From assembly GCF_040544555.1 (NCBI RefSeq), contig NZ_JBEPKD010000015.1, positions 1-64,000 of the forward strand: a stretch of 64,000 bases of DNA, given 5' to 3'. The stretch comes from Halalkalibacter oceani. Lineage in GTDB: Bacteria; Bacillota; Bacilli; Bacillales; Bacillaceae_D. This document shows, piece after piece, positions 22,669 through 30,823 of this stretch. Numbering within the stretch: position 1 is the first letter of the stretch; each line of letters begins with the position of its first letter. Below the pieces are notes generated by a model that saw only the letters and a list, made by a program, of their open reading frames with translations, ran no database searches and was not told the DNA's origin. Made by a program: the position numbers and the translations under genes.

Positions 22669-23646
22669 ATGGGATTAAAAGAACTTAAAGAAGAATTAGA
22701 AAACGACATAAAAATAATTCTAAGTTCCGATTTTGAAGTAACGATTACAGATACTGAACAAGTACCAACAATAAACGATACTGGAATTACTTATCCTAAC
22801 CTTGATAAAAAAGAAGTGAAGGCTAAGAAAATACAGACATGTGTGTTATATATTGATATTCGAAAATCGACAGATCTCAATTTAAAACACAAGCCCAACA
22901 CATTAACAAAACTTTATGGTGCCTTTATGCGTTCAATGGTGAAAGCGGCTCAATATTATAGTGGTAAAGTGCGTAATATTATTGGTGATCGTATAATGGT
23001 GATATTTGATGTGGAAAATTGTTTTAAAAACGCTGTGAATACTGCAATTTTATTGAATTCTATTGCAAAATATATTTTAAATAAACACTTCACACACAAC
23101 GAAATAACTTGTGGTATAGGCATCGACTATGGAAGAATGTTGGTATCAAAAGGTGGAATTATAAAAAACGGTGATGAGAACGCACCATACAAATCACTAG
23201 TTTGGTTAGGGCGACCCGCAAATGTGGCAAGTAAACTAACGGATCTTGCGAATAAAGAGGTTGAAGTAAAGAAAGAAGTCCAACAAGGATATTTCTATAT
23301 AATTGATAAACGTTTTTCTGAAAATAGATATTATGATATTACTTTTGAAGAATTTTTTTCGGAAGGTTATATAATGAATTATAATATGATTCAACTAAAA
23401 AATAATAATGTGTATTGGTTTTATTCTAATAAAATTAGTGCTTTTCCTAGTTCAAAAGTTATTGAAGTCCCTTTAAAACTACAAGTTCCACCAATTCTTA
23501 TGACTGAAATCGTATTCAACGAATTTAAAAAATCGTGTCCTAACAACAATTCGATTCGACATAATTGGTGGAAGAAGCAGGATGAAAAGATCTATGATAG
23601 TTATGTTCTGTATGGAGGAGATGTTTATTTCACAGATATAAAATGA
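22669..23646 (+). CDS. Class III nucleotide cyclase, probable pyrimidine cyclase (PycC-like)
   Basis: A 325-residue protein whose residues 55-200 form a class III cyclase domain. Metal aspartates are in VLYIDIRKST (D63) and GDRIMVIFD (D107). GRPANVASKL (N185, K189) replaces the usual Asn-Arg transition-state motif, a substitution pattern seen in cyclases outside the adenylate group. The C-terminal 100 residues are an accessory domain. Paired with a DUF5706-like effector, it is best read as a Pycsar cCMP or cUMP synthase; which base is used cannot be told. The ATG at 22669 follows AAAGGGG. It is AT-richer than the phage operons. Confidence 0.78.
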   Translation: MGLKELKEELENDIKIILSSDFEVTITDTEQVPTINDTGITYPNLDKKEVKAKKIQTCVLYIDIRKSTDLNLKHKPNTLTKLYGAFMRSMVKAAQYYSGKVRNIIGDRIMVIFDVENCFKNAVNTAILLNSIAKYILNKHFTHNEITCGIGIDYGRMLVSKGGIIKNGDENAPYKSLVWLGRPANVASKLTDLANKEVEVKKEVQQGYFYIIDKRFSENRYYDITFEEFFSEGYIMNYNMIQLKNNNVYWFYSNKISAFPSSKVIEVPLKLQVPPILMTEIVFNEFKKSCPNNNSIRHNWWKKQDEKIYDSYVLYGGDVYFTDIK

Positions 23647-23648
23647 AT

Positions 23649-23682
23649 GAAACAAAGCACCGCAATATCAGTGCTTTGTTTC
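23649..23682. terminator. Bidirectional terminator, cyclase gene / lysis cassette
   Basis: GAAACAAAGCAC and GTGCTTTGTTTC pair perfectly around a ten-base loop between convergent genes. Confidence 0.8.
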
Positions 23683-23723
23683 TTGTACACTTATTAATAA
23701 TTTTATGCAACTTCTTTTATTTA

Positions 23724-24431
23724 TTATTCTAACATCCCGATCCGGTCAAAGATTACAGCCAGCTGCTCGCGTGTGAGCGGCTCCTTTGGCCCTTGTCCCT
23801 CATTCATCACACCTTTAAGCAGCGCCTTTTTCCAGCTTGCTTCTGCCCAGCTGCTGGGCTTGTTCCCACTAACATTACCCCCTCCTTTACGTTGTAACCC
23901 GAAAATGTTTGCAAGGCCCTCCGCATGACTTCGCGCACACAGCTCTAAAAATGCTGGCTTTCGTAGCAGGGCCGCGTCTGCGCTGTTATCAATAAACAAA
24001 AACTCTAACAGTACCGCGGGCATGTTCGTCTCTCGTAAGACAACGAAATTTTTCGCTTTTTTTCCACGGTCTACTACTTTGACCGCTCTAATAATCTCGT
24101 TATGCAATACGTTCTGATTGGCAACAGTGGCTTGGCTCGTGGTTCCGTTAAACCTGTAAGATTCAAAACCTGTGCCGCCTCCGGCGTTAACATGCACGCT
24201 GCTAAAATAATCCGCTCCCCAGCTGTTAGCAAGTCGGGCACGTTCGGACAATGCAATAAAGACGTCGTTTTCGCGACTCAGGCGCACTTGGACACCACTG
24301 TACTCATTTAATAAAATGTCCCGTGTACGCCTTGCGATCTGTAATACGATGTCTTTTTCTTGCAGTCCGTTTGCCACCGCTCCTGGATCCTGGCCTCCGT
24401 GACCAGGATCGAGAAAAACTTTTTTAGTCAT
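23724..24431 (-). CDS. N-acetylmuramoyl-L-alanine amidase (endolysin)
   Basis: A 235-residue Amidase_3 zinc hydrolase: VFLDPGHGGQDPGA (first His), the Glu in LQEKDIVL, SSVHVNA (second His) and VLLEFLFIDN (catalytic Glu). It cuts the MurNAc-L-Ala bond for host lysis. Residues about 185-235 (SWAEASWKKALLKGVMNEG) look like a single S-layer-homology-type wall-binding motif. The ATG at 24431 follows GAGGAGTG and overlaps the preceding small gene. Lysis order is XhlA-like, holin, small Cys protein, amidase. Confidence 0.92.
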   Translation of the reverse strand: MTKKVFLDPGHGGQDPGAVANGLQEKDIVLQIARRTRDILLNEYSGVQVRLSRENDVFIALSERARLANSWGADYFSSVHVNAGGGTGFESYRFNGTTSQATVANQNVLHNEIIRAVKVVDRGKKAKNFVVLRETNMPAVLLEFLFIDNSADAALLRKPAFLELCARSHAEGLANIFGLQRKGGGNVSGNKPSSWAEASWKKALLKGVMNEGQGPKEPLTREQLAVIFDRIGMLE

Positions 24432-24549
24432 TCGTTTCACACTCCTCGCATTCCGGGCATACTGGCTCCCCATGGTCGCCTTCCTCAAATAACGCTACGT
24501 CCCAATTGATCGCGGCTCCGCAACATACGCATTCCGTTATTAGTTCCAT
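24424..24549 (-). CDS. Small zinc-ribbon phage protein, 41 residues
   Basis: MELITECVCCGAAINWD then acidic middle and CPECEECETND: two Cys pairs that could bind one zinc. GGAGGATTGAA precedes the ATG; the stop overlaps the amidase start by eight bases. Function unknown. Confidence 0.65.
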   Translation of the reverse strand: MELITECVCCGAAINWDVALFEEGDHGEPVCPECEECETND

Positions 24550-24550
24550 T

Positions 24551-24820
24551 TCAATCCTCCTTTGCCTTTGTTCTGCCCTCACGCTCATTGCCCAACTCAA
24601 ACAATCCAGTCGCCGCCAAAGCAGCCAGCGCGCCGGCCCATAACCGCAAGATAAGCTCCAGCTCTGTAAACGGGTATGACGCAGCCCCGACGATCAGGCC
24701 GATGATGAGCGAGACGAGGGGAACGATGTTTTTAGACAAAGACACTGATCGCTTAAGCAGCTCCACTAACGCTAAAATAATTGGCGATATGACAGTCGCA
24801 AATAGTAAAACAGGTTCCAT
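24551..24820 (-). CDS. Phage holin
   Basis: An 89-residue protein with two or three membrane helices (LLFATVISPIILALVELL, NIVPLVSLIIGLIVGAASY, LRLWAGALAALAATGLFEL) and a charged C-terminus EREGRTKAKED. It fits the Hol44/SPP1-type holin layout, and lies between the XhlA-like gene and the amidase. AAGGAG nine bases before the ATG at 24820 selects that start. Confidence 0.85.
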   Translation of the reverse strand: MEPVLLFATVISPIILALVELLKRSVSLSKNIVPLVSLIIGLIVGAASYPFTELELILRLWAGALAALAATGLFELGNEREGRTKAKED

Positions 24821-24868
24821 CTTTACCAACTCCTTATAATTAAATAAGCCGCACCTTTTTAGATGCAG

Positions 24869-25171
24869 CTATCTGTTAATAAAGCTGTCAACTAGCAAAT
24901 AAATCAGTCCTCCACTCCCAACAAGCAAGCCTAACAGTTTCCAAATTTGTTGATGAGTATAGCGTCGATGCTCTCGGGCGTATACGTCATTTTTCAGGAC
25001 ATGATTCAAAAGTTGCTGGGAAAGCTCTTGCTGTTTTCCACTCTCTTTGAGGACGGTTTTTTCAGTCTCAGCCAGCTGAAGTTTCAGCTCACTGTTTGCC
25101 AGCTCCTGCTCCTGCCTATAGATTTCGAGTGACTGGATACGATTCTCATGATCCTGAACCACCTCTCGCAT
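24869..25171 (-). CDS. XhlA-like hemolysin / holin accessory protein
   Basis: A 100-residue protein with a coiled-coil N-terminus (MREVVQDHENRIQSLEIYRQ) and one C-terminal membrane helix (IWKLLGLLVGSGGLIYLLVD). This is the XhlA layout, which works with the holin in PBSX-type lysis. GGAGGAGGAAAAAGAC precedes the ATG at 25171. Confidence 0.85.
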   Translation of the reverse strand: MREVVQDHENRIQSLEIYRQEQELANSELKLQLAETEKTVLKESGKQQELSQQLLNHVLKNDVYAREHRRYTHQQIWKLLGLLVGSGGLIYLLVDSFINR

Positions 25172-25249
25172 GTCTTTTTCCTCCTCCAAGCTTACTCCCT
25201 CCCCTTATCTCTGTATTGGAGGTTGGTGCCCCCACCTTACTACATAAAA

Positions 25250-25272
25250 AATACACCTACTCAGCGAGTGGT
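25250..25272 (-). terminator. Hairpin with T tract upstream of the lysis cassette
   Basis: ACACCACTC and GAGTAGGTGT pair around a 3-base loop, then ATTTTTTAT on the reverse strand. It may end the transcript coming from the 25,538-25,960 gene. Confidence 0.55.
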
Positions 25273-25363
25273 GTTTGTCGCGCTTAAGATTCCCTTTATC
25301 AGTAAAAAAGAAGGGTAATTCCTCCTATGTGTCGAAAACACAAGAATAAAGGAGGTGATTCCC

Positions 25364-25555
25364 TTGGCAAAATACATTGTTAACCATAACACCAAAGAAA
25401 TACATCGAACAGCCTACACTACCGGAAATTGCAGAATCCATGAAATTCTTCCCAGTCACCGTGAGGATATAAACGATGACTGGAAGATCGCTCAACTGAT
25501 TCGCAGTGGATACAATGGATGCTATTGGTGTTATCGTTCACAAGATACCGGATAA
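25364..25555 (+). CDS. Small unknown protein transcribed against the phage late genes
   Basis: A 63-residue protein (MAKYIVNHNTKEIHRTAYTT ... NGCYWCYRSQDTG) with a TTG start eight bases after AAAGGAGGTGAT, a near-perfect ribosome site. It has no membrane segment and ends with a CYWC motif. Its 3' end overlaps the convergent neighbour by 18 bases. Confidence 0.6.
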   Translation: MAKYIVNHNTKEIHRTAYTTGNCRIHEILPSHREDINDDWKIAQLIRSGYNGCYWCYRSQDTG

Positions 25556-25960
25556 GGATAAGGGCTTCTGCCCTTCCTTGTCATGCCACTTTTGGCAATC
25601 GTCTTTTGTAATACACCCAGTCTTTAAATACATTTGCCATACCCCGTTTGAAATACCGTCCGCATACATATATGGAAAAGGCCTATATCCAAGATTTGCG
25701 GCTAATTTAACTGATACTTCATCAATTAATGCTAAAGGTGGGTTTCCACAACTTTTCCATTTACCAAAAGCATTTTCCCAGTCCTCAACTTGGCCAGCAT
25801 TTCCATGTCCGCAACATGACCCCAAAGTAACAATACCTTGATCATTCAACGAACGTATTTCATCAGATATGCAGGCATCTATCTTCACTCGTTTACTTTG
25901 TTGGTTGGGATTGATCACTTCGACGAATTCATAAGTTCCGTGAAAGCACACATACATCAC
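25538..25960 (-). CDS. Unknown phage protein with CCGHG motif
   Basis: A 140-residue soluble protein with TLGSCCGHGNAGQ, and further Cys at KSCGNP, TGCITKDDCQKW. Similar Cys/His-rich proteins occur in Bacillus phages without known function. The start is uncertain: GTG 25960, ATG 25957 and GTG 25951 all lie next to AAAGAGG. It is separate from the tail operon by a terminator at about 26,000. Confidence 0.6.
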   Translation of the reverse strand: MMYVCFHGTYEFVEVINPNQQSKRVKIDACISDEIRSLNDQGIVTLGSCCGHGNAGQVEDWENAFGKWKSCGNPPLALIDEVSVKLAANLGYRPFPYMYADGISNGVWQMYLKTGCITKDDCQKWHDKEGQKPLSLSGIL

Positions 25961-25991
25961 CTCTTTACAAACAGTATGAGTTTCAAGCCTG

Positions 25992-26013
25992 AAAAATACA
26001 CCTGTTCAGGTGT
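25992..26013 (-). terminator. Terminator of the tail operon
   Basis: ACACCTG-AA-CAGGTGT followed by ATTTTT on the reverse strand, 27 bases past the stop of the tail gene at 26,040. Confidence 0.75.
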
Positions 26014-26039
26014 CATTCTTATTTGTCTTTCACTGGCGA

Positions 26040-27230
26040 TTAACCCCGGCTTGTTACAGTAGCATCCCTATATCCCTGTCGCACTTTATCCATCACCGTC
26101 GGCGAATCCTTACCAAACACAGCATCCAACCTAAAGCCTGACCGCTCGTAAGTCTCAACCACCTCTGTGATACGCTCGTCCATAGTGACGCCCCACTCCC
26201 TATTCTGGATGGTCACAATATCCCCTAAATCCCAATCTCGTTCGTACACAAACGGACAACTGTCGAGGATCGTGCCCTCGAAGGTTCTGATTCTCTGCCG
26301 CTCGGCAAGCCTCTCTTCGCCCCTCTGCCTCAAGAGGTCGAGAATTTCCTCTTCCGTCAGCCAGCCATCTGGATAGACCACATTGCCATCCTCATCCTCT
26401 GTCGGCTCTGCATCACCGTTTCCGATGTCCCGAGCGTCTACAAACATCTCATATCGATCTAAGCCCTCAGCGTCCACGTCTCCAACTTGCACGATAAGCC
26501 GGTCAACTCCTTCGCCCTGCCCTGCGACATACGCAATGTTTTTATAGTCAAGTACGCTATCGACAAATCTTTGAGATTGAACAGCGTCAAAATCAGGTGA
26601 CAATATGACCGGCGGCAAATCGGACTGACTGGTCGTGAGATTGCTTCCTTCTTTCACATCAAATAGCCATTTCTTTTGGTCATAATCGAGCGTAACAAAC
26701 CACCCTAAGCCGGTCAGCAGGGAGATGCGCTCCAGCTCCTCGTCAAGCTGTTTCCAGCGCGTCTCCCACAGGTCATTATTGCCTCGCTCTTGATCTACAG
26801 CAGCAAGCCCCACTTGTGATATGGCACGCTTTGCATCAGCCGGATTGATGACATTAGTAAGGACCAGCTTACGCATGTGCGTCTCTGCTGGTCCGTTTGT
26901 TGATTCAGTGGCAGCTCCTTCTGGTGGGATGGCCGGTAATCTTCTCAAGATGCCTTCAAGTGTAGAGCCTCTTATCGTCCAGTTTTCCGACGCTTTACCC
27001 GACTCCGTTAACTCAACTTCCATATGCTCAATGACAACTGCTTTGTGGGTATCGTTGCCAGGCACAAGCAGCGCGCCCTCATGAAGATGCTGAGCGTTAT
27101 TGGCGTATCTGTTGACTACAAACTGAAACTCGCCTGCCTTGTGCCAGCGGCGCGTCAACATGAAGCTCTCGTAAGCGTCGATCTCTCCAAGCAAGTTAAA
27201 TTGGTCGTCGATGATGCGGATTGGTTTCAT
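26040..27230 (-). CDS. Tail-tip protein, ReqiPepy6 Gp37-like
   Basis: A 396-residue protein resembling the Siphovirus ReqiPepy6 Gp37-like family (tail-associated, baseplate-hub region). It starts MKPIRIIDDQFNLLGEIDAY and has ESFMLTRRWHKAGEFQFVVN and a C-terminal DLGDIVTIQNREWGVTMDER typical of the family. It probably forms the tail hub or spike that contacts the cell wall. It is the last gene of the tail operon. Confidence 0.75.
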   Translation of the reverse strand: MKPIRIIDDQFNLLGEIDAYESFMLTRRWHKAGEFQFVVNRYANNAQHLHEGALLVPGNDTHKAVVIEHMEVELTESGKASENWTIRGSTLEGILRRLPAIPPEGAATESTNGPAETHMRKLVLTNVINPADAKRAISQVGLAAVDQERGNNDLWETRWKQLDEELERISLLTGLGWFVTLDYDQKKWLFDVKEGSNLTTSQSDLPPVILSPDFDAVQSQRFVDSVLDYKNIAYVAGQGEGVDRLIVQVGDVDAEGLDRYEMFVDARDIGNGDAEPTEDEDGNVVYPDGWLTEEEILDLLRQRGEERLAERQRIRTFEGTILDSCPFVYERDWDLGDIVTIQNREWGVTMDERITEVVETYERSGFRLDAVFGKDSPTVMDKVRQGYRDATVTSRG

Positions 27231-27302
27231 GGGTCACCACCTAACTTTAGTAATAGTTCTAATTGACCGATATAATTATTAAAATGATTGGGGGTTCTTA
27301 AA

Positions 27303-27689
27303 ATGATACATTCACGCTTTTCCCGTTGGTATCAAATAATCATGTGTCTTTTATTTCTTGGTACAGGAGTATTAATGGCTATAGTAGCAGCATTCGGCTA
27401 TTTAGATAAAGGATTAGAACTTAGTTATGCCGGGTTATCCATTGCTTTGATCTCTATGTCATTTTCTGTTGTACTTAATCTTTTTAATTCGAAGGATACT
27501 GAAGATAACAAAAAATCCCTAAATGCCATATCCGAACAGCTGAAAGTAATAGAGTCTAAAATACAAAGCCAAACAACTGACAAAGACATTGAAGAACAAA
27601 TCGAACTGCTTCGCCAAGAAATAGCCAATCAAAGGACTCCAAAGTTCTCCCTAATCACAAACAACTTCATCAAAAAGGAAGACCAATAG
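27303..27689 (+). CDS. Two-helix membrane protein with coiled coil, reversed in tail module
   Basis: A 128-residue protein: two membrane helices (IIMCLLFLGTGVLMAIVAAF and LSYAGLSIALISMSFSVVLN) followed by a coiled coil (SLNAISEQLKVIESKIQSQ ... DIEEQIELLRQEIANQ). It lies on the forward strand between two leftward tail genes and is AT-rich, so it is probably a moron expressed in the lysogen. Function unknown; an exclusion role is only a guess. Confidence 0.65.
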   Translation: MIHSRFSRWYQIIMCLLFLGTGVLMAIVAAFGYLDKGLELSYAGLSIALISMSFSVVLNLFNSKDTEDNKKSLNAISEQLKVIESKIQSQTTDKDIEEQIELLRQEIANQRTPKFSLITNNFIKKEDQ

Positions 27690-27700
27690 TGGCCTTCCTT

Positions 27701-27841
27701 TCACCCTTCCAACGGTTTCCCATCCTCCCCTAATCCAAGAGCTTCAAGCTCTGCTTCTACTCCCGGCTTAAGGTTAGCCGGCACCGCCTCAAATGTCCGT
27801 CTGCCTGCAATCACCAATGTCACATATACCGTTACCAACAT
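27701..27841 (-). CDS. CD1375-like small phage protein
   Basis: A 46-residue protein MLVTVYVTLVIAGRRTFEAV-PANLKPGVEAELEALGL, resembling the CD1375 family found behind tail-fibre genes. AGGGAGATGATCGT precedes the ATG at 27841. An in-frame ATG at 27913 with GGAAGG would add a basic, hydrophobic 24-residue leader; the shorter form fits the family better. Confidence 0.6.
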   Translation of the reverse strand: MLVTVYVTLVIAGRRTFEAVPANLKPGVEAELEALGLGEDGKPLEG

Positions 27842-27905
27842 ACGATCATCTCCCTTAAATAAAATTAAAAACGCCAACGTGATCCGCTGCCGCCAACTGC
27901 GTAAC

Positions 27906-28043
27906 CTATTCATTTTCGATTGCCTTCCTTACGTCCTCTCTTATGTTAACCGGGACTGCTAGAACGTCGGTGCCGTCCTCCAATGACCGCCGGCCAGCCT
28001 GTACCAGCGCTTTATAAGCCTCGATAATTTTAGCCTTAGACAT
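27906..28043 (-). CDS. Small phage protein, 45 residues
   Basis: MSKAKIIEAYKALVQAGRRS then LEDGTDVLAVPVNIREDV. GGAGGTGAGGCAA precedes the ATG. It shares the AGRR(S/T) and VP(V/A)N(I/L) pattern with the next gene, so the two small genes may be paralogous. It overlaps its upstream neighbour by eight bases. Confidence 0.6.
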   Translation of the reverse strand: MSKAKIIEAYKALVQAGRRSLEDGTDVLAVPVNIREDVRKAIENE

Positions 28044-28446
28044 TTGCCTCACCTCCTGCAAAGATTAATTCGTACATTTCAGCAATAGCCTCATAAGTGT
28101 TCAATTGACCGATTACCTGCTCTTCGTACACAGCAGCCGTAGCCTCATAGGCGTCGAGCTGGGCGGTGATCTGCCCCTCGTAAACTTCGGCGAGGGCTTC
28201 ATAGAGATTAAGCTCCAGTTCTTCGATCGGATCGAGCGGCTCCGGCTCTTCCGGTTCGATAACCTCTTCCCGGTAATAAAATTCTTCTGTTTCAGGATTG
28301 TAACAAACTGAATATCCATCCTTGGAGGGAAGCAGATCCTCTTGATTCACAAGGTACCCGCCTTCCTTTTCCTCCTCGGTCAGTTCATCAGGAAAATAAT
28401 GCGTTCTAACAATTTCCTGATTCTGACCGATAACCACAAAGACCAT
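28036..28446 (-). CDS. Tail-fibre accessory protein with 18-residue repeats
   Basis: A 136-residue acidic protein of the XkdW-like region. The N-terminal 60 residues resemble phage tail-assembly proteins (IVRTHYFPDELTEEEKEGGY). After an EPEEPEPLDP linker come three degenerate 18-residue repeats: LYEALAEVYEGQITAQLD, AYEATAAVYEEQVIGQLN, TYEAIAEMYELIFAGG. The repeats predict an amphipathic helix. Confidence 0.65.
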   Translation of the reverse strand: MVFVVIGQNQEIVRTHYFPDELTEEEKEGGYLVNQEDLLPSKDGYSVCYNPETEEFYYREEVIEPEEPEPLDPIEELELNLYEALAEVYEGQITAQLDAYEATAAVYEEQVIGQLNTYEAIAEMYELIFAGGEANV

Positions 28447-28458
28447 TTGACTTCCTCC

Positions 28459-30201
28459 TTATGTTAAATTGTAACTCATTGGAACCTCAAAGAACTTTTC
28501 AATAAAGTAACCGGATGCTAGTTGATAGTAGTGCCCATCTGAATCAAAGTACCCTCGTAAAAGACGTGCCCTGGAATTTGCCATAGTTCCCCAAGTTGAT
28601 TGTGATCTTTGGTAAAAGTAATTAAGAGAGCTATTGTTATACCCGGTAGCATTACGGTTAGCCCGTAGAAAATCGCTGGCCATATTAGTGTGATAGTAAA
28701 TGTCTCCTACAAGGCTAAGTTGATAGTCTAGGCCGCCAGGCATAGTAAAAACAATCGCCCCGTCACTTTCTCTAAGAACAACCCCGTTTAAATTCGGGGA
28801 ACCCGTCTGCGTAAGCCACCCATATTTGTTTGTGTGCTCTCCGTTATGGTTGTATGGTCTTCCATTTGCCGTTGCGACAATCCTAGCAGATGATCCTGTA
28901 CTACCAATAACCTCTATTGACGTTCCTGCTCCACTGGACGCATTGCTTCCAAATACGTTATCTGCTCTCCAAACCACACTTTGGTCAGAAATATTAAATT
29001 TATAAAATCGGTTAGGTCCGCTCGTTGTAGAATCAGTGCATGTGGTGAAATAGATGTGATTATTTGAATTGCCTGGCTTAAAACGACTAATAGCATAAAC
29101 CTGATAACTAGCACTCGTGTCAAATGTAGCAGACCATAGCAAATTTAGGGTATTACTAAACGCCCTAATGGAATTAGAGCCATTAGAAACGTACACATTC
29201 CCGTTCGCATCCAAACCTAAGCACCATTTCGGTGTTGCTGCATCAATTGTGGAAGAGTTCATATGACCACCATTCACAAGATTACGTCTATAGATACGGA
29301 AAGTCCAAGCAGACGTATTAACGGAAATTACATACACACTATTATGCGTGACCATGATGTCTTGAATATACGGATTCCCTGCTGTGTAAGGTATTGTTTC
29401 CCAAATTAATGAGAAATCACTCTTACGAAACGCCCTTACGTATCCCTTACTATCGCCTATATAGACATTGTTTTCATCAGAATCAGAGCATGTCCACTGT
29501 GTACGTTCAAATGAACTTGAAATAGTAGTAACATCACGTGTGTAGCGATTATCTATATAAACAACGGAAGAAGCATTATAATTCGGAAATGGAAAATCCG
29601 TAAGGCTAGGTGTATTGCCTTCCACTTTTAAATTATCAATGCGACTTGTCAAAGCGTCCACACGGTCAATCACGACCTGCAGCGCATCATTAATGCTCGG
29701 CAGAATGTTAGAGGACACCACCGGACATAATTCTTTATCCCCGCGCTCATCCGTAATGTCCGCTGCATTGATAAAGCTCTGTCCAGCTGTCACCCGGACC
29801 TGAGCCAGCGATAGCTCGTAAATGTTGCCCTCCCGTGTCAGAGCTGGAGGTACAAGATTAGCAGCAGGCTCCCCTTGCAGCACTCTCACCTCAATTGACC
29901 GCGCTGACAGCGACAAATCGAGCCTTAGCACAATGCGGTCAATACGATCAAGCGTGTTGTGAGCCCCCGCCAATGTGATGGGCAGAGGCACGTCATACAG
30001 GCTGTAGACATAGCCCTCGATCCATGCGTAGCCGGTCTGTACTTGCACCGTCATGCCCTCTCTTGCCTCCACCTTGAGCGTATCGGGATCGGTGAGGATG
30101 CCGGTATTGATCAAAGGCTTAAGGTATTGCACAAACTGCTCTGCCGGGTACTCTCGTAAATCTGATGCGATGCTGTCAAACGGCAAACTAAATTCTGGCA
30201 T
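28459..30201 (-). CDS. Tail fibre / receptor-binding protein with beta-propeller
   Basis: A 580-residue protein. Residues 1-170 resemble upper-baseplate proteins (FDSIASDLREYPAEQFVQYL, GYAWIEGYVYSLYDVPLPI). After a coiled-coil link (INDALQVVIDRVDALTSRID) residues about 220-560 carry PQQ/quinoprotein-like blades (GYVRAFRKSDFSLIWETIPY, NVYVSNGSNSIRAFSNTLNL). The propeller is the likely receptor-binding part. The ATG at 30201 follows GGGAGGGAGATAGA. Confidence 0.72.
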   Translation of the reverse strand: MPEFSLPFDSIASDLREYPAEQFVQYLKPLINTGILTDPDTLKVEAREGMTVQVQTGYAWIEGYVYSLYDVPLPITLAGAHNTLDRIDRIVLRLDLSLSARSIEVRVLQGEPAANLVPPALTREGNIYELSLAQVRVTAGQSFINAADITDERGDKELCPVVSSNILPSINDALQVVIDRVDALTSRIDNLKVEGNTPSLTDFPFPNYNASSVVYIDNRYTRDVTTISSSFERTQWTCSDSDENNVYIGDSKGYVRAFRKSDFSLIWETIPYTAGNPYIQDIMVTHNSVYVISVNTSAWTFRIYRRNLVNGGHMNSSTIDAATPKWCLGLDANGNVYVSNGSNSIRAFSNTLNLLWSATFDTSASYQVYAISRFKPGNSNNHIYFTTCTDSTTSGPNRFYKFNISDQSVVWRADNVFGSNASSGAGTSIEVIGSTGSSARIVATANGRPYNHNGEHTNKYGWLTQTGSPNLNGVVLRESDGAIVFTMPGGLDYQLSLVGDIYYHTNMASDFLRANRNATGYNNSSLNYFYQRSQSTWGTMANSRARLLRGYFDSDGHYYQLASGYFIEKFFEVPMSYNLT

Positions 30202-30215
30202 TCTATCTCCCTCCC

Positions 30216-30812
30216 TTAAATGTGCTTCCACGTTTCTCTGTTGATGATATGTTGAATGTTACTTACAGTCGTGTTATATTTTTGAGCTAAATCACTGTAA
30301 CTGGTTCCCCACTTTTCTCTTTCCCTCCTAATGTTAATTACGTCATCCGCTCGCAATTTCGCCGTATGGAAATATCCTTTAGCGAACATGATTTTTCTCC
30401 TCTGTTTGGTCCATCTATTCCTTCCTTTTCTGTCGCGATCCTTCATATTATCTTGGTGAGTACCTAGAAATAAATGATTCGGATTTACACATACAGGGTT
30501 GTCACATGAGTGACATACATCCAAATCTGAAGGTACCTTGCCTTTAAAAAAAGAGTATGACAAACGATGAGCGTATTGAGTCTTACCTTGATACGTCATC
30601 GTCCCATACCCCTGACTTTTTCCAGCTTGCCAGTTCCAACATTCTTCTTTACTTACGCCTTTTGGAACTTTTGACAAGAACCTTTCTTTAGCTTCCTCGA
30701 AGGTTTCTGTAGGCTTACCTTTACCATAGCATTTTGTAGAACAGTACTTACGACCCGAGCCCTCGTAATAATTCCCGCATCTATCGCAATGTCGTTTATA
30801 AACTTTGGACAA
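30216..30812 (-). CDS. HNH homing endonuclease in the tail module
   Basis: A 198-residue free-standing HNH protein: N-terminal zinc finger (CDRCGNYYEGSGRKYCSTKC), HNH core (AHRLSYSFFKG, DVCHSCDNPVCVNPNHLFLG) and a C-terminal helix-turn-helix (LRADDVINIRRER, SYSDLAQKYNTTVSNIQHII). It sits between Dit and the tail fibre gene, probably as an invading selfish element. TTG at 30812 follows AGGAGGGG. Confidence 0.82.
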   Translation of the reverse strand: MSKVYKRHCDRCGNYYEGSGRKYCSTKCYGKGKPTETFEEAKERFLSKVPKGVSKEECWNWQAGKSQGYGTMTYQGKTQYAHRLSYSFFKGKVPSDLDVCHSCDNPVCVNPNHLFLGTHQDNMKDRDRKGRNRWTKQRRKIMFAKGYFHTAKLRADDVINIRREREKWGTSYSDLAQKYNTTVSNIQHIINRETWKHI

Positions 30813-30823
30813 AGGAACCCCTC

